Shown here piece by piece: positions 1 through 10,519 of a stretch of 64,000 bases of DNA. The first letter of the stretch is position 1, and every line of letters begins with the position of its first letter. A model generated the notes under the pieces. That model was not told where the DNA came from. It made no database searches and saw nothing but the letters and a program-made list of their open reading frames with translations. The DNA is from Aurantimicrobium minutum (lineage in GTDB: Bacteria; Actinomycetota; Actinomycetes; Actinomycetales; Microbacteriaceae): the NCBI RefSeq assembly GCF_002355535.1, contig NZ_AP017457.1, forward strand, positions 1,426,001 through 1,490,000, in the 5' to 3' direction. Position numbers and translations under genes: made by a program.

Positions 1-175
1 CAATAACGACAACGATGAACTGAGCTAGCCCGAGAAGGAAAGACAGCTTGAGCGCTGACATGAAATCAACGTAAACAAGCTTGAGTCGAACCTGCTTGGC
101 CTCAGGGCCTTTGGGTGCTTTTTCTCCCTTTTGGGGGAGTTTGCTCTTGAGCTTGTCTGCCATGGAGCTACTCAT
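1..175 (-). CDS. DUF3566 family membrane protein, N-terminal part (cut by window edge)
   Basis: Only the first 58 codons are inside the window. They encode a charged, Lys-rich N-terminus ([20 protein letters not shown]) followed by [20 protein letters not shown] and the start of a hydrophobic membrane segment. A short membrane protein of the DUF3566 family directly downstream of gyrA is characteristic of actinobacteria; its function is unknown. The first ATG (173-175) overlaps the gyrA stop codon by a few bases, suggesting translational coupling; a second in-frame ATG lies at 161-163. The family call rests on position and the RLKLVYVD-like start. Confidence 0.7.
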   Translation of the reverse strand, partial: MSSSMADKLKSKLPQKGEKAPKGPEAKQVRLKLVYVDFMSALKLSFLLGLAQFIVVVI

Positions 176-2732
176 TTGGTGCCTCTTCCACTACAGCGTC
201 TCCGCTGGTTACTTCTTCTTCGTTCTGCTCTTCCGCAGAATCAAGATTACGCTCTGAATTGCGTGCCACGGCAAGAATCTTGTCGCCTTCTTCAAATCGG
301 GCAAAGACAACACCCATGGTGTCGCGGCCCTTGGCGGGAACTTCGTTCACTGCGGAACGAACAACCTTGCCCGATTCAAGAACGACAAGAACCTCATCAT
401 CTTCACCCACAATGAGTGATCCCACCAAGTCTCCGCGGTCTTCGCTGAGCTTGGCTACCTTGATTCCTAGACCACCACGGTTTTGTGTGCGGTATTGGTC
501 TGCGTCAGTTCGCTTGGCGTAGCCACCTTCGGTCACGACAAAAACGAATCCGGAGTCAGATACCAAAGAGGCAGACAACAGGCTGTCTCCGCCGCGGAAC
601 TTCATACCGGTCACACCCGAGGTTGAGCGTCCCATGGGGCGCAGTGCCTCATCGGTTGCTGTGAAGCGAATGCTCATACCCTTGCGCGAGACGAGTAGAA
701 CATCGGAGTCTTCTTCAAGTAGGAGTGCCGAGACGAGTTCGTCTCCTTCGCGCAGCTTGATAGCAATGATTCCACCGGTGCGGTTGGTGTCGTATTCGGT
801 CAGCGCCGTCTTCTTGATCAAACCATCGCGCGTTGCCAAGGCTAAATACTTAGCTGCTTGGTAGTCGCGAATGTCCAGAATCTGCGTGACTTGCTCATCT
901 GGTCCCAGTGCAAGCAAGTTAGCGATGTGCTGACCCTTAGCGTCGCGACCTGCTTCTTGAACTTCGTACGCCTTGGCGCGGTAGACGCGTCCGGTGTTGG
1001 TGAAGAACAACAACCAGTGGTGGGTTGTGGTCACGAAGAAGTGTTCTACGACGTCATCTGCGCGAAGCTGCGCACCCTTCACGCCTCGACCGCCGCGGTG
1101 CTGACTACGGTAGTTGTCGCTGCGTGTGCGCTTGACGTAACCACCACGAGTCACGGTGATGACCATTTCCTCTTCAGGAATAAGGTCTTCTACGTTCATG
1201 TCGCCATCGAAACCAGGCATGATTTCTGAACGGCGGTCGTCGCCGTAGCGGGCAACGATGTCGGTGAGTTCTTCAGACACAATTTCACGCTGACGTGCTG
1301 GGCTAGCCAGAATTGCGTTGAATTCTTTGATTTGTGCTTCGAGCTCAGTGGCTTCATCGATAATCTTCTGGCGTTCGAGAGCTGCCAGACGACGAAGCTG
1401 CATTTCCAAGATTGCGCGAGCTTGCAGCTCATCAATCTTGAGGAAGGACATCAGTCCATCACGCGCATCTTCAACGGTGGGGCTCTTGCGAATCAGTGCA
1501 ATCACTTCATCGAGAGCATCCAATGCTGCAAGGTATCCCTTGAGGATGTGCATGCGCTCTTCTGCCTTACGCAGACGGAACTGCGTGCGGCGAACAATGA
1601 CATCAATTTGGTGCTCTACCCAGTTGGAGATGAAACCATCGATAGAGAGGGTGCGAGGAATGCCATCCACGATGGCGAGCATGTTCGCGCCAAAGTTTTC
1701 CTGCAACTGTGTCTGCTTGTAGAGGTTGTTGAGAACAACCTTTGCTACCGCATCACGCTTGAGAACAATAACCAGGCGTTGACCGGTACGACCCGAGGTC
1801 TCATCACGGATATCTGCGATACCAGTGATCTTGCCGTCTTTGACAAGCTCAGCAATCTTGATGGCAAGGTTGTCGGGGTTGACCTGGTAGGGAAGTTCGG
1901 TCACAACTAAGCAGGTGCGGCCCTGCAGTTCTTCCACGTTGACCACGGCACGCATCGTGATGGATCCACGACCAGTGCGGTAAGCATCCTGGATTCCCTT
2001 GACGCCCAAAATCTGAGCACCCGTGGGGAAGTCAGGTCCCTTAATGCGAGCAATGAGCGCTTCAAGAAGTTCTTCACGGGTTGCATCGGGGTTAGCAAGA
2101 GCCCACAGTGCACCTTCGGCTACTTCACGCAGGTTGTGGGGAGGAATGTTGGTGGCCATACCCACCGCAATACCCACCGAACCGTTGACCAGCAGGTTGG
2201 GGAAGCGCGAAGGCAGAATCGAAGGCTCTTGGGTGCGACCGTCGTAGTTGTCCTGGAAGTCGACGGTTTCTTCGTCGATGTCGCGAACCATTTCCAGTGC
2301 CAAGGGAGCCATCTTGGTTTCGGTGTAACGAGGTGCAGCTGCAGAGTCGTTACCGGCGGAACCGAAGTTTCCCTGACCAAGAGCCAGTGGGTAGCGCAGC
2401 GACCAGGGCTGAACCAGACGAACAAGTGCGTCATAGATAGCCGAGTCACCGTGTGGGTGGAACTGACCCATGACGTCACCAACAACACGAGCACACTTGG
2501 AGAAAGCCTTGTCGGGACGGTAGCCACCGTCATACATCGCGTAAATCACACGGCGGTGAACAGGCTTGAGCCCGTCACGAACGTCGGGAAGTGCGCGGCC
2601 CACGATCACACTCATGGCGTAATCCAGGTACGAACGCTGCATTTCCAGTTGCAGGTCTACCTGCTGGATGCGGTTTTCTCCGTTTTCGTCAGTGGTGACG
2701 AGGTTGTCGTTAGATGTCAAGGAAACGCACAT
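168..2732 (-). CDS. gyrA: DNA gyrase subunit A
   Basis: GyrA carries the breakage-reunion activity of DNA gyrase, which introduces negative supercoils with GyrB. The start region has the family sequence [20 protein letters not shown], the catalytic tyrosine lies in [12 protein letters not shown], and the C-terminal half has the repeated beta-pinwheel blades including the GyrA-box-like [10 protein letters not shown]. The quinolone-resistance region reads [14 protein letters not shown], i.e. Ser and Asp at the usual resistance positions, a predicted susceptible genotype. The length is about 854 residues, normal for the family. The start is uncertain: ATG at 2732 overlaps the end of gyrB; a TTG at 2720 with AAGGA upstream is an alternative; the reading frame stays open further upstream. 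It is co-directional with gyrB and probably in one operon. Confidence 0.97.
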   Translation of the reverse strand: MCVSLTSNDNLVTTDENGENRIQQVDLQLEMQRSYLDYAMSVIVGRALPDVRDGLKPVHRRVIYAMYDGGYRPDKAFSKCARVVGDVMGQFHPHGDSAIYDALVRLVQPWSLRYPLALGQGNFGSAGNDSAAAPRYTETKMAPLALEMVRDIDEETVDFQDNYDGRTQEPSILPSRFPNLLVNGSVGIAVGMATNIPPHNLREVAEGALWALANPDATREELLEALIARIKGPDFPTGAQILGVKGIQDAYRTGRGSITMRAVVNVEELQGRTCLVVTELPYQVNPDNLAIKIAELVKDGKITGIADIRDETSGRTGQRLVIVLKRDAVAKVVLNNLYKQTQLQENFGANMLAIVDGIPRTLSIDGFISNWVEHQIDVIVRRTQFRLRKAEERMHILKGYLAALDALDEVIALIRKSPTVEDARDGLMSFLKIDELQARAILEMQLRRLAALERQKIIDEATELEAQIKEFNAILASPARQREIVSEELTDIVARYGDDRRSEIMPGFDGDMNVEDLIPEEEMVITVTRGGYVKRTRSDNYRSQHRGGRGVKGAQLRADDVVEHFFVTTTHHWLLFFTNTGRVYRAKAYEVQEAGRDAKGQHIANLLALGPDEQVTQILDIRDYQAAKYLALATRDGLIKKTALTEYDTNRTGGIIAIKLREGDELVSALLLEEDSDVLLVSRKGMSIRFTATDEALRPMGRSTSGVTGMKFRGGDSLLSASLVSDSGFVFVVTEGGYAKRTDADQYRTQNRGGLGIKVAKLSEDRGDLVGSLIVGEDDEVLVVLESGKVVRSAVNEVPAKGRDTMGVVFARFEEGDKILAVARNSERNLDSAEEQNEEEVTSGDAVVEEAPNE

Positions 2733-4683
2733 CCTTTGCATTCTTCTGGATGAAGTTTCGACGTGATTCCACGTCTTCACCCATCAGGGTTGAAAAAATT
2801 TCGTCGGCAGCTACGGCATCATCCAGTGTGACCTGAAGCAGTGTGCGGGTTTCTGGGTTCATAGTGGTGTCCCACAACTCGCGATAGTCCATTTCACCCA
2901 AACCCTTGTAGCGCTGGATTCCGTTGTCCTTGGGGATTTTCTTGCCAGCAGCTAGGCCAGCTTCAAGTTGGCGGTCTCGCTGTTCATCCGAGTACACATA
3001 TTCGTGATCTGCGTTCGACCACTTCAATCGATACAGCGGCGGTTGTGCAAGGTAGACATATCCGAGCTCAATCAGTGGCTTCATGTAGCGGAAGAGAAGA
3101 GTCAGGAGCAAGGTGGTGATGTGCTGACCGTCAACGTCCGCATCCGCCATAAGCACGATCTTGTGGTACCTGGCTTTTTCTGGGTTGAAGTCTTCACCGA
3201 TACCTGCACCAAAAGCCGTGATCATGGCTTGGACTTCGTTGTTTGCCAATGCCTTGTCGAGACGAGCTTTTTCAACGTTGAGAATCTTGCCTCGCAGAGG
3301 AAGGATTGCTTGAGTTTCAGGGTTGCGGCCTTGGACTGCGGAACCACCTGCGGAGTCACCCTCCACCATGAAGATTTCTGAAATCGACGGGTCTTTGCTC
3401 GCGCAGTCCTTGAGCTTGCCGGGCATGCCCCCGCCCTCAAGCAAGCCCTTACGCCTGGCAGTTTCACGTGCTTTGCGCGCAGCCATACGTGCTGTTGCAG
3501 CTTGCAAAGCCTTGCGAATAATTTCTTTGGCCTGGTTGGGGTTGCGTTCGAACCAGTCACCGAGGAAGTCACCGGTGATGCGCTGAACGAACGCTTTCGC
3601 TTCGGTGTTACCGAGCTTGGTCTTTGTTTGACCTTCGAACTGGGGTTCACCGAGCTTGATCGAGACAACGGCAGTCAAGCCTTCGCGGACATCGTCACCT
3701 GAAAGGTTTTCATCCTTTTCTTTGAGGATGCCTTTTTCGCGTGCATATTTGTTGACCAGTGTGGTCATTGCTGCACGGAAACCTTCTTCGTGTGTTCCAC
3801 CCTCGTGTGTGTTGATGGTGTTGGCGTAGGTGTGAACACTCTCGCTGTAAGCAGTGGTCCACTGCATGGCGATTTCACAAGAAATCTTCTTCTCGGCATC
3901 TTCGGATTCGAAGTAAATGATCTCGTCGTGAACGATGTCGTTCTTCTTGATGGTGTTCAAGTATTGGACGTAATCCATCAACCCGTTTTCAAACATGTAG
4001 GAAACGGTCAGTGGGTTGCCTTCGCCATCTTCTTGATTTTCGTCAATCAGCGTGATGCGCAGGCCCTTGTTGAGGAAGGCCATCTGCTGGAAGCGTGCAC
4101 GCAGGGTTTCGTAATCAAACTCGACGGTTTCAAAAATGTCGGCGTTTGGCCAGAAGGTGATGGTGGTTCCAGTTTCATCGGTTGGTCCCTGCTTGGCGAG
4201 GGGCGCCTCGGGAACACCAATGTTGTAGCTCTGGGTGTAGGAGAAGCCTTGACGCTTGACTTCAACTTCGAGGTGAGATGACAGTGCGTTAACCACGGAG
4301 CTACCCACGCCGTGGAGACCACCGGATACGGCGTATCCGCCGCCGCCGAACTTTCCACCGGCGTGCAGAACTGTCAAAACAACTTCTACCGTGGACTTAC
4401 CTTCAGTGGGGTGGATATCCACCGGAATTCCACGACCATTGTCAATAACGCGGATACTGCCGTCTTTGCGCATGAAGACTTTAATGTCATCGCAGTATCC
4501 TGCGAGCGCCTCGTCGACGGAGTTGTCTACGATCTCATAGACCAGGTGGTGCAGACCTCGGGGCCCGGTTGAACCGATGTACATACCGGGACGTTTACGA
4601 ACTGCTTCTAGTCCTTCTAGAACCTGAATGTTACTGGCGCCATATTCGCCATCTGGTGTTGGCTTTTCAGATTCTTCAGACAT
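2710..4683 (-). CDS. gyrB: DNA gyrase subunit B
   Basis: GyrB is the ATPase subunit of gyrase. The GHKL ATP-binding site is visible at the N-terminus ([41 protein letters not shown]), and the TOPRIM metal-binding motif EGDSAGGSA plus DADVDGQHI follow in the second half. The length of about 657 residues is normal. The ATG at 4683 is preceded by GGGAG about ten bases upstream; a GTG eight codons upstream is possible but has no ribosome site. The end overlaps the start of gyrA, consistent with a gyrB-gyrA operon. Confidence 0.97.
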   Translation of the reverse strand: MSEESEKPTPDGEYGASNIQVLEGLEAVRKRPGMYIGSTGPRGLHHLVYEIVDNSVDEALAGYCDDIKVFMRKDGSIRVIDNGRGIPVDIHPTEGKSTVEVVLTVLHAGGKFGGGGYAVSGGLHGVGSSVVNALSSHLEVEVKRQGFSYTQSYNIGVPEAPLAKQGPTDETGTTITFWPNADIFETVEFDYETLRARFQQMAFLNKGLRITLIDENQEDGEGNPLTVSYMFENGLMDYVQYLNTIKKNDIVHDEIIYFESEDAEKKISCEIAMQWTTAYSESVHTYANTINTHEGGTHEEGFRAAMTTLVNKYAREKGILKEKDENLSGDDVREGLTAVVSIKLGEPQFEGQTKTKLGNTEAKAFVQRITGDFLGDWFERNPNQAKEIIRKALQAATARMAARKARETARRKGLLEGGGMPGKLKDCASKDPSISEIFMVEGDSAGGSAVQGRNPETQAILPLRGKILNVEKARLDKALANNEVQAMITAFGAGIGEDFNPEKARYHKIVLMADADVDGQHITTLLLTLLFRYMKPLIELGYVYLAQPPLYRLKWSNADHEYVYSDEQRDRQLEAGLAAGKKIPKDNGIQRYKGLGEMDYRELWDTTMNPETRTLLQVTLDDAVAADEIFSTLMGEDVESRRNFIQKNAKDVRFLDI

Positions 4684-4806
4684 TCGTTGCGTAACTCCCT
4701 TTTGCACGTTTCGTGACAGCTCTAATTCTATCTTTTTCGAGCTGAGAAAATCGGGAGAAACGGGCTCTGGCGCGTTTTTATTTAGCGCTTGACCAGAAAC
4801 CTATTC

Positions 4807-5352
4807 TTAGCCGTAAGTATCGCGAGGACCACGCCCTGGAATTGATTTGGGGCCACGTTTCCAGCTTGGGGCGTTGGGTCCTTGAAAGCGAATAGCGGTA
4901 ATGCCGGATTCTGGGTGGGAATTCAACAACTTTGTGAGCACTTCAGAACTCATTAATCTGAGCTGTGTAGCCCAGGCTGTTGACTCGCATAAAACAGAGA
5001 GTGTGGAGTCTGTAATTCCCAAAACTTTAGTGCGAGCAGCGATGTCCGGGCCAACGATCTCTGGCCAATCTGTCAGCACATCAGATTGGGCTAAAGGCGC
5101 CTTCCATCCCAGTTCTTGAGTGAGGTTTGCTAGGACGTCATCGAGTCCTTTGGGGTCTCGCCCGGGAGAAAAGGGCATTTCGCTGGCATGCTCTTGCGCA
5201 TTTCGACGTCTAGCTTTGGCATCTCGGGAAAGCTGTGACCGGGGAGTTCCGGTTGCTTGGGACTTTAATCGTGCATACAGCGCCATGGATTCTGTCTCTT
5301 CGGGCCCCGCCGCGTCAGCGGCGCCAGGCCCGTTCGCTTCAGAGCTCATCAT
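4807..5352 (-). CDS. DciA-like / DUF721 protein
   Basis: This 181-residue protein has an N-terminal low-complexity half (Ala, Arg, Lys rich) and a C-terminal DUF721 domain recognisable by LGWKAPLAQSDVLTDWPEIV and the segment around VLCESTAWATQLRLMSSEVL. DUF721 proteins include DciA, the ancestral loader of the replicative helicase DnaB in bacteria without DnaC; position between recF and gyrB next to the origin is typical in actinobacteria. The start ATG overlaps the recF stop (ATGATGAG arrangement), so translation is probably coupled to recF. Helicase loading is inferred from the family, not visible in the sequence. Confidence 0.85.
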   Translation of the reverse strand: MMSSEANGPGAADAAGPEETESMALYARLKSQATGTPRSQLSRDAKARRRNAQEHASEMPFSPGRDPKGLDDVLANLTQELGWKAPLAQSDVLTDWPEIVGPDIAARTKVLGITDSTLSVLCESTAWATQLRLMSSEVLTKLLNSHPESGITAIRFQGPNAPSWKRGPKSIPGRGPRDTYG

Positions 5353-6476
5353 GCGAGATCACCTGTGTGGGCTTGAATTGTTCCCCGTTGCACGTGAAAC
5401 ACCTGTGTCATCAAAGCTTCTGGCACGTCTTCTGCGACGGCGGCAGTGATAAATGTTTGTTCAAAATCGGCAACGGCTTCGGCTAAACGTTGGCGTCGTG
5501 CTGAATCAAGTTCGGCAAAAACATCGTCCAAGATCAAGATGGGGTCGCCCAACACTGATTCACTGCGAAGCAGCCGCGCTGCGGCTAGTTTCAAGGAGAG
5601 TGCATAAGACCAGGTTTCTCCATGACTGGCATAGCCTTTTGCTGGTAATCCATTGAGGGTGAATTCCACATCATCTCGGTGTGGGCCAACAAGGGTTATT
5701 CCACGTTCAATTTCTTGAATGCGGCCGGTTTCCAGACTGTGTGTAAACGCAGCGAAATACTCTTCAGCGCTGTCAGCTCCTGCAATGGAGGGCTTAATTT
5801 CCAATGAAACCTCATGCTCTGCACCGGCAATAGCGTGATATGCCGCGGTCAGTGGTGCTGAAAGATCAGCAAGGAGCCGGCGGCGCTCGCTCATGATTTC
5901 AGTTCCTAGAGAAACCAGCCGTTCATCCCAAATATCGAGAGTTCCTAAGTTTCCAGCCTCAACATCTTTGACCTTCGCTGTTTTCAGTAAGGTATTGCGC
6001 TGTTTGAGTACCCGGTCATAATCAGAAACAACACCTTCCAGTCGCGGTGTTCGCTGGATTATCAGGTCATCCATGAACTTGCGGCGCCCGGAGGGTTCGC
6101 CACGAATTAACATCAAATCTTCCGGAGCAAAAATGACCGTAGAGATATATCGCGGAAAATCACGCAATTTGGCATTTGCCCTGTTCACCTGGGCTTTATT
6201 TGCGCCATTTCGATTCAATTGCGCTTCAAGAAGGATCGTGCGGCCATCGTGTGCGAGGTTTACTCGCACGATGGCGGCATCTGATCCTTGGCGAATGAGC
6301 GCAGAATCGATACTTGTTCGGTGAGAACCCAAGGTTGCCAAAAAATTGATGGCTTCGACAATATTTGTTTTGCCTTGGCCGTTAGATCCGACAAGAACAA
6401 CAGAACCAACCGAGGGTTCAATATCTGCAGTGGCGTAATTTCTAAAGTCTCGAAGACTGAGTGAGCTTACGTGCAT
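5349..6476 (-). CDS. recF: DNA replication and repair protein RecF
   Basis: RecF is an SMC-like ABC ATPase that helps load RecA at single-strand gaps. Residues near the start read LRDFRNYATADIEP followed by the Walker A motif GSNGQGKTNIVEAINFLATL, and the C-terminal signature and Walker B region is visible as LKLAAARLLRSESV and ILILDDVFAELDSARR. At 375 residues it has normal length. It lies only 19 bases after dnaN and overlaps the DciA-like gene, so dnaN-recF-dciA looks like one transcriptional unit. The gnd gene that often lies between dnaN and recF in related actinobacteria is absent. Confidence 0.96.
   Translation of the reverse strand: MHVSSLSLRDFRNYATADIEPSVGSVVLVGSNGQGKTNIVEAINFLATLGSHRTSIDSALIRQGSDAAIVRVNLAHDGRTILLEAQLNRNGANKAQVNRANAKLRDFPRYISTVIFAPEDLMLIRGEPSGRRKFMDDLIIQRTPRLEGVVSDYDRVLKQRNTLLKTAKVKDVEAGNLGTLDIWDERLVSLGTEIMSERRRLLADLSAPLTAAYHAIAGAEHEVSLEIKPSIAGADSAEEYFAAFTHSLETGRIQEIERGITLVGPHRDDVEFTLNGLPAKGYASHGETWSYALSLKLAAARLLRSESVLGDPILILDDVFAELDSARRQRLAEAVADFEQTFITAAVAEDVPEALMTQVFHVQRGTIQAHTGDLA
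5386..5401. promoter_or_regulatory. candidate parS site (14 of 16 matches)
   Basis: The sequence CGTTGCACGTGAAACA inside the 3' end of recF matches the ParB-binding consensus TGTTTCACGTGAAACA at 14 of 16 positions. Other sites of the same type lie around parAB. Confidence 0.6.
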
Positions 6477-6495
6477 CGCTCAGGATCCTTGGGCC

Positions 6496-7638
6496 TTAGC
6501 GAAGAAGCAGGTTGGGCTGCAATAAGTAGCGGTAAGCGTCTTCGGAAGGAGTGTCTTTAGAAGTTTGGCTTGTAATTAAAACAGGTCCAGGCTTTGCAGG
6601 GTTCTCAACAGAGGTAAATCCAATGCGCGTAAATTCTGAATGAACGGCGCCTAATCCATCAAGGAGGAAGTCTGGCTTGAGTGAAACAACTACTTCTGGA
6701 CCGGAGATAACTGCATCGATAGTTTCAGAAGCCTGAGCTTGTTCTCCACCAATGGCTTCTAGAGTCAGTGAGTTGTTTGCAAAGGTAAATCGCAATGCTG
6801 CTTCACGTTCAACAACCAGTTTGACGCGACGCGTTGCTTCAATGAGATCAGCAGTGTTTATTACGGCGTAGTTTTCAACTTTTTCGGGAAACAAACGCTT
6901 CACGGGAGGGAAGTTACCCTTAATCAGCAGCGAGGTAACAGTCTTGTTGTCTGCTGTGAAGGCAATCAGTTCACGATCGTCTTTATTGGTGATGGAAATG
7001 GAAATATTTCCGCTGTGACCAAAGGTCTTACCGATTTCTTGCATGGTACGAGCAGGGACTAGAGCAGTAAGTTCAGAAACTGTTCCCGTGGATTCCCAAG
7101 GAATGTCCCGGATTGCGACACGGTAGCGGTCTGTAGCAACCAAACTCAAGGAATTTCCGGTTATTTCTAGCTGTACACCAGTAATCACTGGAGTGACATC
7201 ATCACGTGATGCAGCAACAGCAACCTGTGCAACAGCCGAGGAGAATTCTTCCGCCGGAAGAACACCAGTTTCTCCCTCAACCTGAGGAATGGTGGGGTAT
7301 TCCTCTACAGGCATAGAAAGAAGAGTGAAGTTTGCAGATCCACAGCTCACTTGAATACGCGACTCAACGCTTTCAAAAGTAACTGGGGCATTGGGTAGAC
7401 GGTTAGCAATTTCTGCTAACAACCGCCCTGACACCAAAACTCGTCCCGGTGTTTCCACTGTTGCAGCAACTTTGGTTTGGGTTGAAACTTCGTAATCAAA
7501 AGAAGAGAAAACGAGACCTTCAGAGGTCGCTTCAATGAGTACACCTGAGAGAATCGGCAAAGTTGTACGAGCCGGGAGCATCTTGACGGCAAAAGAAACT
7601 GCTTCACTGAGCACATCTCTGTTTACTTGAAACTTCAC
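6496..7638 (-). CDS. dnaN: DNA polymerase III sliding clamp (beta subunit)
   Basis: The beta clamp encircles DNA and tethers the replicative polymerase. The 380-residue product begins with the family N-terminus KFQVNRDVLSEAVSFAVKML and contains ARTTLPILSGVLIEA, with the three-domain clamp length expected. The C-terminus ends in DAYRYLLQPNLLLR, close to the usual clamp ending that closes the peptide-binding pocket. The GTG at 7638 is preferred because AAGGAAAGG lies about ten bases upstream and the protein starts at the family position; the frame is open nine codons further upstream. Transcribed away from oriC with recF downstream. Confidence 0.96.
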   Translation of the reverse strand: MKFQVNRDVLSEAVSFAVKMLPARTTLPILSGVLIEATSEGLVFSSFDYEVSTQTKVAATVETPGRVLVSGRLLAEIANRLPNAPVTFESVESRIQVSCGSANFTLLSMPVEEYPTIPQVEGETGVLPAEEFSSAVAQVAVAASRDDVTPVITGVQLEITGNSLSLVATDRYRVAIRDIPWESTGTVSELTALVPARTMQEIGKTFGHSGNISISITNKDDRELIAFTADNKTVTSLLIKGNFPPVKRLFPEKVENYAVINTADLIEATRRVKLVVEREAALRFTFANNSLTLEAIGGEQAQASETIDAVISGPEVVVSLKPDFLLDGLGAVHSEFTRIGFTSVENPAKPGPVLITSQTSKDTPSEDAYRYLLQPNLLLR

Positions 7639-7982
7639 CGTGCGGCGCCTTTCCTTCAAACCCAACCTGGGTCTTTCATGCTATCGCGGTTTTTGTAGGC
7701 GAAATAAGCCTGGGTCTTAAAGGTTATTGAACCTCAATGAATATTTAAATAACTCTTTAATCTTCTTAACGCCTGTGGATACTGTGTATAACTCAACAAA
7801 TTCCATATATCTCCTAGAAACTACATTCGCGTAAGTTGTGTTTGGCGTGTGGGTACTTCACACAAGGAGCCGGATCCAGAAGATCCAAAGGACTTCCTTA
7901 TTCACAAGAATAAATTTTTCATACACAGGACCGCCCGGCGATTTCCCCACATATTCACATGGTTATCCACAGGGGGAAAACC
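7639..7982. other. chromosomal replication origin region (oriC, dnaN-dnaA intergenic)
   Basis: This 344-base gap between dnaN and dnaA holds an exact DnaA box TTATCCACA at 7963-7971, a consensus TTATTCACA at 7898-7906 and two abutting inverse boxes, TGTGGATAC (7774-7782) and TGTGTATAA (7783-7791). An AT-rich stretch at about 7728-7768 is a candidate unwinding element. Both dnaA and dnaN are on the minus strand, so the gap must also carry the dnaN promoter. The dnaA-dnaN intergenic region is the usual oriC position in actinobacteria; the number of functional boxes is probably larger than the clear matches listed. Confidence 0.8.
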
Positions 7983-9398
7983 CTAGTTGTTTCGTGAATA
8001 CGAGCTTCGTTGCTTGATACGTGTGGTGAGCTCGGTGACCTGGTTGTAAATAGAACGACGTTCTTTCATTAATTCAGCAATTTTTTTACACGCGTGCATC
8101 ACTGTTGTGTGGTCGCGGCCACCAAAAAGCTGACCAATCTTTGGCAAAGAAAGGTTTGTCATTTCACGACAGAGATACATAGCAATTTGGCGGGCAGTAG
8201 CAATCGCCTGGGCTCGAGAAGTGCCAGTTAGTTCGTCAATGCCGAGGCGGAAGTAATCTGCCGTGTTGTTGATGATGTCAATCGGCGCAATGATGTCATC
8301 TTCGTCAAGCGTGATGAGGTCTTTGAGAACGGTTTGTACCAGAGGAAGATCTACAGCCTGCTTGTTGAGGTTGGCAAACGCGGTTACACGAATGAGTGTT
8401 CCTTCAAGCTCACGAATATTGCTGGTTACCTTGGTAGCAATAAATTCCATGATGTCGTCTGGAACACTGAGCTTTTCGCGTTCTGCTTTCTTACGAAGAA
8501 TGGCAATACGGGTTTCTAAGTCAGGTGTTTGAACATCTGTAATCAGGCCCCATTCAAAACGGGTGCGCATGCGGTCTTCGAAACCAGTGAGATGTTTGGG
8601 CTGAACATCGCTCGTAATAACAACTTGTTTGTTGTGATCATGCAACGTATTGAAGGTGTGGAAGAACGCTTCTTGCGTTTCTGCTTTACCTTGCAAGAAC
8701 TGAATGTCATCAATCAACAAAATATCGATATTGCGGTAACGAGACTGAAAAGCCGCACCACGGTTGTTGGCAATGGAGTTGATGAAATCGTTGGTGAACT
8801 CTTCGCTACTGACATAACGAACACGAATGGTGGGATACAAACTCTGGGCATAGTGACCAATGGCGTGCAACAAGTGGGTTTTACCCAAACCTGATTCACC
8901 ATAGATAAACAAGGGGTTATAGGCCTTGGCCGGTGCTTCAGCAACAGCAACGGCTGCCGCATGAGCGAAACGGTTTGAACCACCAATAACAAAACTGTCG
9001 AAGTTATATCGAGGGTTGAGCCGTGATTCCAGTTCGCTTTCCGTCGCCATAATGGTTGGCGCAGTGACAGGGTTGCGATCCTCTTTGACTTCCTCGACCT
9101 CAACAGCCGGAGCTGGTTCGTCTAACGCAACCAAATCTGGGTTGACAACAACGGCGAATGTAGAAATCTCACTCAATTCACCCAGGCTTCCGATGGCGGA
9201 AAGCAACGGCCCACGCAAGCGTTGTTCAACCATGCTGCGGGTGAAATCGTTGGGAACTTCAAGATAGAAAGTCCCGGCCATAATTCCCTTGGGTTCAATC
9301 AGGGAAGCAAAACCGTACAGAGGTGGAGTTACACCGGGATCTGATGCAAGAGCTTCGAGGATGGAGTTCCACGTATCGCGCATGCCGTCATCAGCCAC
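7983..9398 (-). CDS. dnaA: chromosomal replication initiator protein DnaA
   Basis: DnaA binds DnaA boxes and opens oriC. The 471 residues show domain I (the first about 90), an acidic variable linker, the AAA+ domain with Walker A GESGLGKTHLLHAIG and Walker B ILLIDDIQFL, and the C-terminal helix-turn-helix with the signature GGRDHTTVMHACKKI. The GTG start at 9398 has GAGAGGGGA about six bases upstream. The gene lies between two intergenic regions with DnaA boxes, so autoregulation is likely. Confidence 0.98.
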   Translation of the reverse strand: MADDGMRDTWNSILEALASDPGVTPPLYGFASLIEPKGIMAGTFYLEVPNDFTRSMVEQRLRGPLLSAIGSLGELSEISTFAVVVNPDLVALDEPAPAVEVEEVKEDRNPVTAPTIMATESELESRLNPRYNFDSFVIGGSNRFAHAAAVAVAEAPAKAYNPLFIYGESGLGKTHLLHAIGHYAQSLYPTIRVRYVSSEEFTNDFINSIANNRGAAFQSRYRNIDILLIDDIQFLQGKAETQEAFFHTFNTLHDHNKQVVITSDVQPKHLTGFEDRMRTRFEWGLITDVQTPDLETRIAILRKKAEREKLSVPDDIMEFIATKVTSNIRELEGTLIRVTAFANLNKQAVDLPLVQTVLKDLITLDEDDIIAPIDIINNTADYFRLGIDELTGTSRAQAIATARQIAMYLCREMTNLSLPKIGQLFGGRDHTTVMHACKKIAELMKERRSIYNQVTELTTRIKQRSSYSRNN

Positions 9399-9725
9399 GG
9401 AAATCCCCTCTCAAAATCAATGCGAGTTATCCACCGAAGTATGAGTGTTTCACGTGGACCCAGAGCCTCACGGGTGAAAAGCTGGGGATAACTCTCTCGA
9501 CCGTATCGAAAACCTGTGGATTAAGGCAACTCCAGTTTTTCAAAAAGAGTGTGTCGTTGCGAAATGTTTCTCCCCCTGGCATTCATAATCTTGAGTTTGT
9601 GTGTCCTCTGGTTTGACGCAGACGCTTCTAACCTTTAGATTTAATCGGTTGATGCCTTTTGTGCATCCCACTGTTTTGCGCCGCGCAGATATGGCGCGCG
9701 ACATCACCGTCATGGAGATTGACTT
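9399..9725. promoter_or_regulatory. dnaA-rpmH intergenic region with DnaA-box-like and parS-like sites
   Basis: The 327 bases between the divergent genes dnaA and rpmH must hold both promoters. One-mismatch DnaA boxes are TTATCCACC at 9427-9435 and TGTGGATTA (inverse) at 9515-9523. A parS-like sequence TGTTTCACGTGGACCC at 9446-9461 matches 13 of 16 consensus bases, with a perfect left arm. No additional gene is seen. Confidence 0.6.
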
Positions 9726-9863
9726 ATGAGCAAGAGAACGTTCCAACCTAACAACCGTCGTCGTGCGAAGGTCCACGGCTTCCGTTTGCGTATGCGTACC
9801 CGTGCCGGCCGCGCCATCTTGGCTGCTCGCCGCCGTAAGGGCCGCTCCGAACTTTCCGCTTAG
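9726..9863 (+). CDS. rpmH: 50S ribosomal protein L34
   Basis: This 45-residue basic protein reads [20 protein letters not shown] at its start, followed by [20 protein letters not shown], the complete L34 pattern. GGAG lies about eight bases before the ATG. It is the first gene of the rightward rpmH-rnpA-yidD-yidC-khpB-rsmG group conserved next to bacterial origins. Confidence 0.98.
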   Translation: MSKRTFQPNNRRRAKVHGFRLRMRTRAGRAILAARRRKGRSELSA

Positions 9864-9871
9864 TATCGGCC

Positions 9872-10207
9872 GTGCTCGATCGGGCACACCGATTGGCTTT
9901 GCCAACGGACTTCCGTCGAATCATTCGTCGCGGAACGAAACAGACCTCGTCTTTGGTGGTTGCGTATGCAGCCCCGTCTGATCGAGGTCTTTCTCGTTTC
10001 GGGATGGTCACCTCTAAGGCTGTAGGTAACGCACCTACGAGAAATCGTGTTCGTCGCCAGCTTCGCGCCATTGCCTGGGAAGTCAAAGATAACTACAGCG
10101 CAGATTTTGTCATACGCGCGTTACCAGCCGCCGCCCAGTCTTCCTGGGAAGAATTACACACCGATGTACTTCGGGCAATTCGCACATTAGGAGAACAACT
10201 TCAGTGA
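9872..10207 (+). CDS. rnpA: ribonuclease P protein component
   Basis: RnpA is the protein cofactor of RNase P, which matures tRNA 5' ends. The 111-residue sequence starts at a GTG, contains RLALPTDFRRIIRRGTKQTS near the N-terminus and the RNA-binding RNR-type motif as KAVGNAPTRNRVRRQLRAIA. The stop overlaps the GTG start of yidD by four bases (GTGA). Length and order after rpmH are as expected. Confidence 0.96.
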   Translation: MLDRAHRLALPTDFRRIIRRGTKQTSSLVVAYAAPSDRGLSRFGMVTSKAVGNAPTRNRVRRQLRAIAWEVKDNYSADFVIRALPAAAQSSWEELHTDVLRAIRTLGEQLQ

Positions 10208-10512
10208 AACAACTGCTTGCGTTTCTTTACTTGCTGCCTCGAAACATCATGATTGTGTTGGCTTTGGCCTACCGAAAACTCATCTCGCCACTGTATGGAG
10301 ACGTCTGTCGGTACTACCCAACGTGCTCACATTATGGTCTTCAGGCACTTCAACAACGGGGTCTCATTGTGGGTTCTGGCCTAACCCTGCGTAGGCTAGG
10401 GAGGTGCAACCCGTGGGCACTCGGTGGCGTCGATGACGTGCCGCCCGCGAAGCACAAGTTTTTTCGTGTCACAGCACACGGTTTTGTTGTGATGAATGAA
10501 GGAAGGGCGTAA
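10204..10512 (+). CDS. yidD: membrane protein insertion efficiency factor YidD
   Basis: This 102-residue protein has the YidD signature with conserved cysteines: CRYYPTCSHYGLQALQQRG and, further on, RLGRCNPWALGGVDDVP. It carries an amphipathic or membrane-associated N-terminus (LLAFLYLLPRNIMIVLALAY). YidD proteins assist YidC-dependent membrane insertion, and yidC follows immediately. The GTG start overlaps the end of rnpA. Confidence 0.93.
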   Translation: MKQLLAFLYLLPRNIMIVLALAYRKLISPLYGDVCRYYPTCSHYGLQALQQRGLIVGSGLTLRRLGRCNPWALGGVDDVPPAKHKFFRVTAHGFVVMNEGRA

Positions 10513-10519
10513 CGCTCCT

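Noticed and set aside
2136-2753. 205-codon plus-strand frame inside gyrA
   Set aside because: Shadow of gyrA; composition follows from the codon bias of the true gene.
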